NCBI RefSeq assembly: GCF_013408685.1
Contig: NZ_JACBZY010000001.1
Location: 3,100,001 to 3,164,000 of the forward strand
Reading direction: 5' to 3'
From: Schumannella luteola
GTDB taxonomy: Bacteria > Actinomycetota > Actinomycetes > Actinomycetales > Microbacteriaceae
DNA length: 64,000 nucleotides
Position 1 is the first letter of the stretch. Each line of letters begins with the position of its first letter. Positions 63,554 through 64,000 of this stretch are shown here, piece after piece. A model generated the notes under the pieces. That model searched no databases, was not told where the DNA came from, and saw only the letters and a list, made by a program, of their open reading frames with translations. Made by a program: the position numbers and the translations under genes.

Positions 63554-64000
63554 ATGTTCGTCATCACCGCCGACCAGGTCGGCAGCCGTCGCGGATCCGA
63601 CCTCGTGGCCGGGGCGCTCGACGACATCCAGGGCGCGCTCGGGCCCCGGCTCGCCCTGCCCGCCGACCGCACCGCCGGCGACGAGCTGCAGGTGGTCACC
63701 GCCGATGCCCGCGCCGCCCTCGACCTCGTGCTGCGGCTCAGTCGCGAGGGCCGTTGGAGCGTGGGGTGCGGCATCGGCGCCGTCGACGAGCTCGCCGACA
63801 GCACCCGCGCGAGCACCGGGCCCGCGTTCATCGCCGCCCGCGACGCCGTCGAGGCCGCGAAGAAGAGCCGCACCCGCCTCAGCGTGCGCGGCGGCGCCGA
63901 CGGACTCGGCGCGGCCGCGATCGAACCGCTCGCGGACCTGCTGCTGCTGCTGCGGGCCCGCCGCAGCGAACCGGGATGGGAGCTCGCCGATCTGCTCGCC
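63554..64000 (+). CDS. SatD-family protein, 3' end cut by window
   Basis: Open to the right edge; 149 residues visible. It begins MFVITADQVGSRRGSDLVA, followed by AGDELQVVTADARAALDLVLRL and SVGCGIGAVDEL. This I-x-A-D-x-x-G-S opening plus the GDE motif fits the SatD family (named from a heat-shock/acid-stress locus in Streptococcus). Function is not known. ATG is preceded by GGGAGG. It lies behind the nested palindrome and promoter described at 63491-63537. Confidence 0.7.
   Translation, partial: MFVITADQVGSRRGSDLVAGALDDIQGALGPRLALPADRTAGDELQVVTADARAALDLVLRLSREGRWSVGCGIGAVDELADSTRASTGPAFIAARDAVEAAKKSRTRLSVRGGADGLGAAAIEPLADLLLLLRARRSEPGWELADLLA

Overview
This 64 kb window is a very GC-rich, gene-dense chromosomal segment of an actinobacterium, most likely a member of the Microbacteriaceae (Micrococcales). 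The basis is the base composition, frequent GTG starts, 4-bp start/stop overlaps, a DUF222-HNH protein, the parA-scpA-scpB-rluB-tyrA-cmk-der order, and a recurrent -10 hexamer placed 6-7 bp before start codons. The family assignment is inference; the phylum-level call is secure.

Layout. 1-7.6 kb: the 3' part of a GH15 glucosidase, an aldehyde dehydrogenase, an azoreductase, three base-excision-repair type proteins (Mug-like, HhH-GPD, UDG-like), small membrane proteins and a PEP-mutase-like enzyme. 7.8-15.9 kb: a complete kdpFABCDE potassium operon preceded by an unnamed 27-residue membrane-peptide ORF coupled to kdpF. 16-26.7 kb: a cold-shock gene with a strong terminator, a desaturase, an LLM monooxygenase/O-acetylhomoserine sulfhydrylase pair, an XRE regulator divergent from a short-chain dehydrogenase, an aromatic-ring flavin monooxygenase behind a perfect 17-bp palindrome, and a DUF222-HNH protein. 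26.9-30.3 kb: an ECF-type importer (S, T and fused ATPases) behind a DtxR/IdeR-like iron box. 31.7-38.5 kb: a histidine-utilisation locus (hutI, hutU, hutG, hutH and an IclR regulator) with two copies of an operator GTCTG-N6-CAGAC. 38.6-47.3 kb: two nuclease-like zinc proteins facing each other, a CPBP protease, an isochorismatase-like hydrolase, a HAD phosphatase, argG, a VOC protein, and a WYL regulator coupled to a Na+/H+ antiporter.

47.4-51.5 kb is the clearest accessory segment. It has visibly lower GC, a DUF4365 nuclease-like protein and, facing it, an unrecognised protein with a TOPRIM-like core, directly at the 3' side of a tRNA-Pro(GGG) gene. This is the best candidate here for an undescribed (possibly defence) system. 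52.7-55 kb: a polyprenyl-phosphate sugar transferase with a cytidylyltransferase and a coupled small ORF, preceded by a roughly 650-bp gene-free leader and closed by a 15-bp GC hairpin. 55-63.4 kb: the housekeeping operon DUF817-parA-scpA-scpB-rluB-tyrA-cmk-der plus a membrane protein, all on the minus strand. At the right edge a SatD-like gene starts behind a 47-bp nested palindrome and runs out of the window.

A theme across the window is leaderless transcription. At least fourteen genes have a TANNNT hexamer 6 or 7 bases before the start codon, and three more have a TATGAT-like variant at the same spacing. No CRISPR array, insertion sequence, prophage or rRNA gene was seen.
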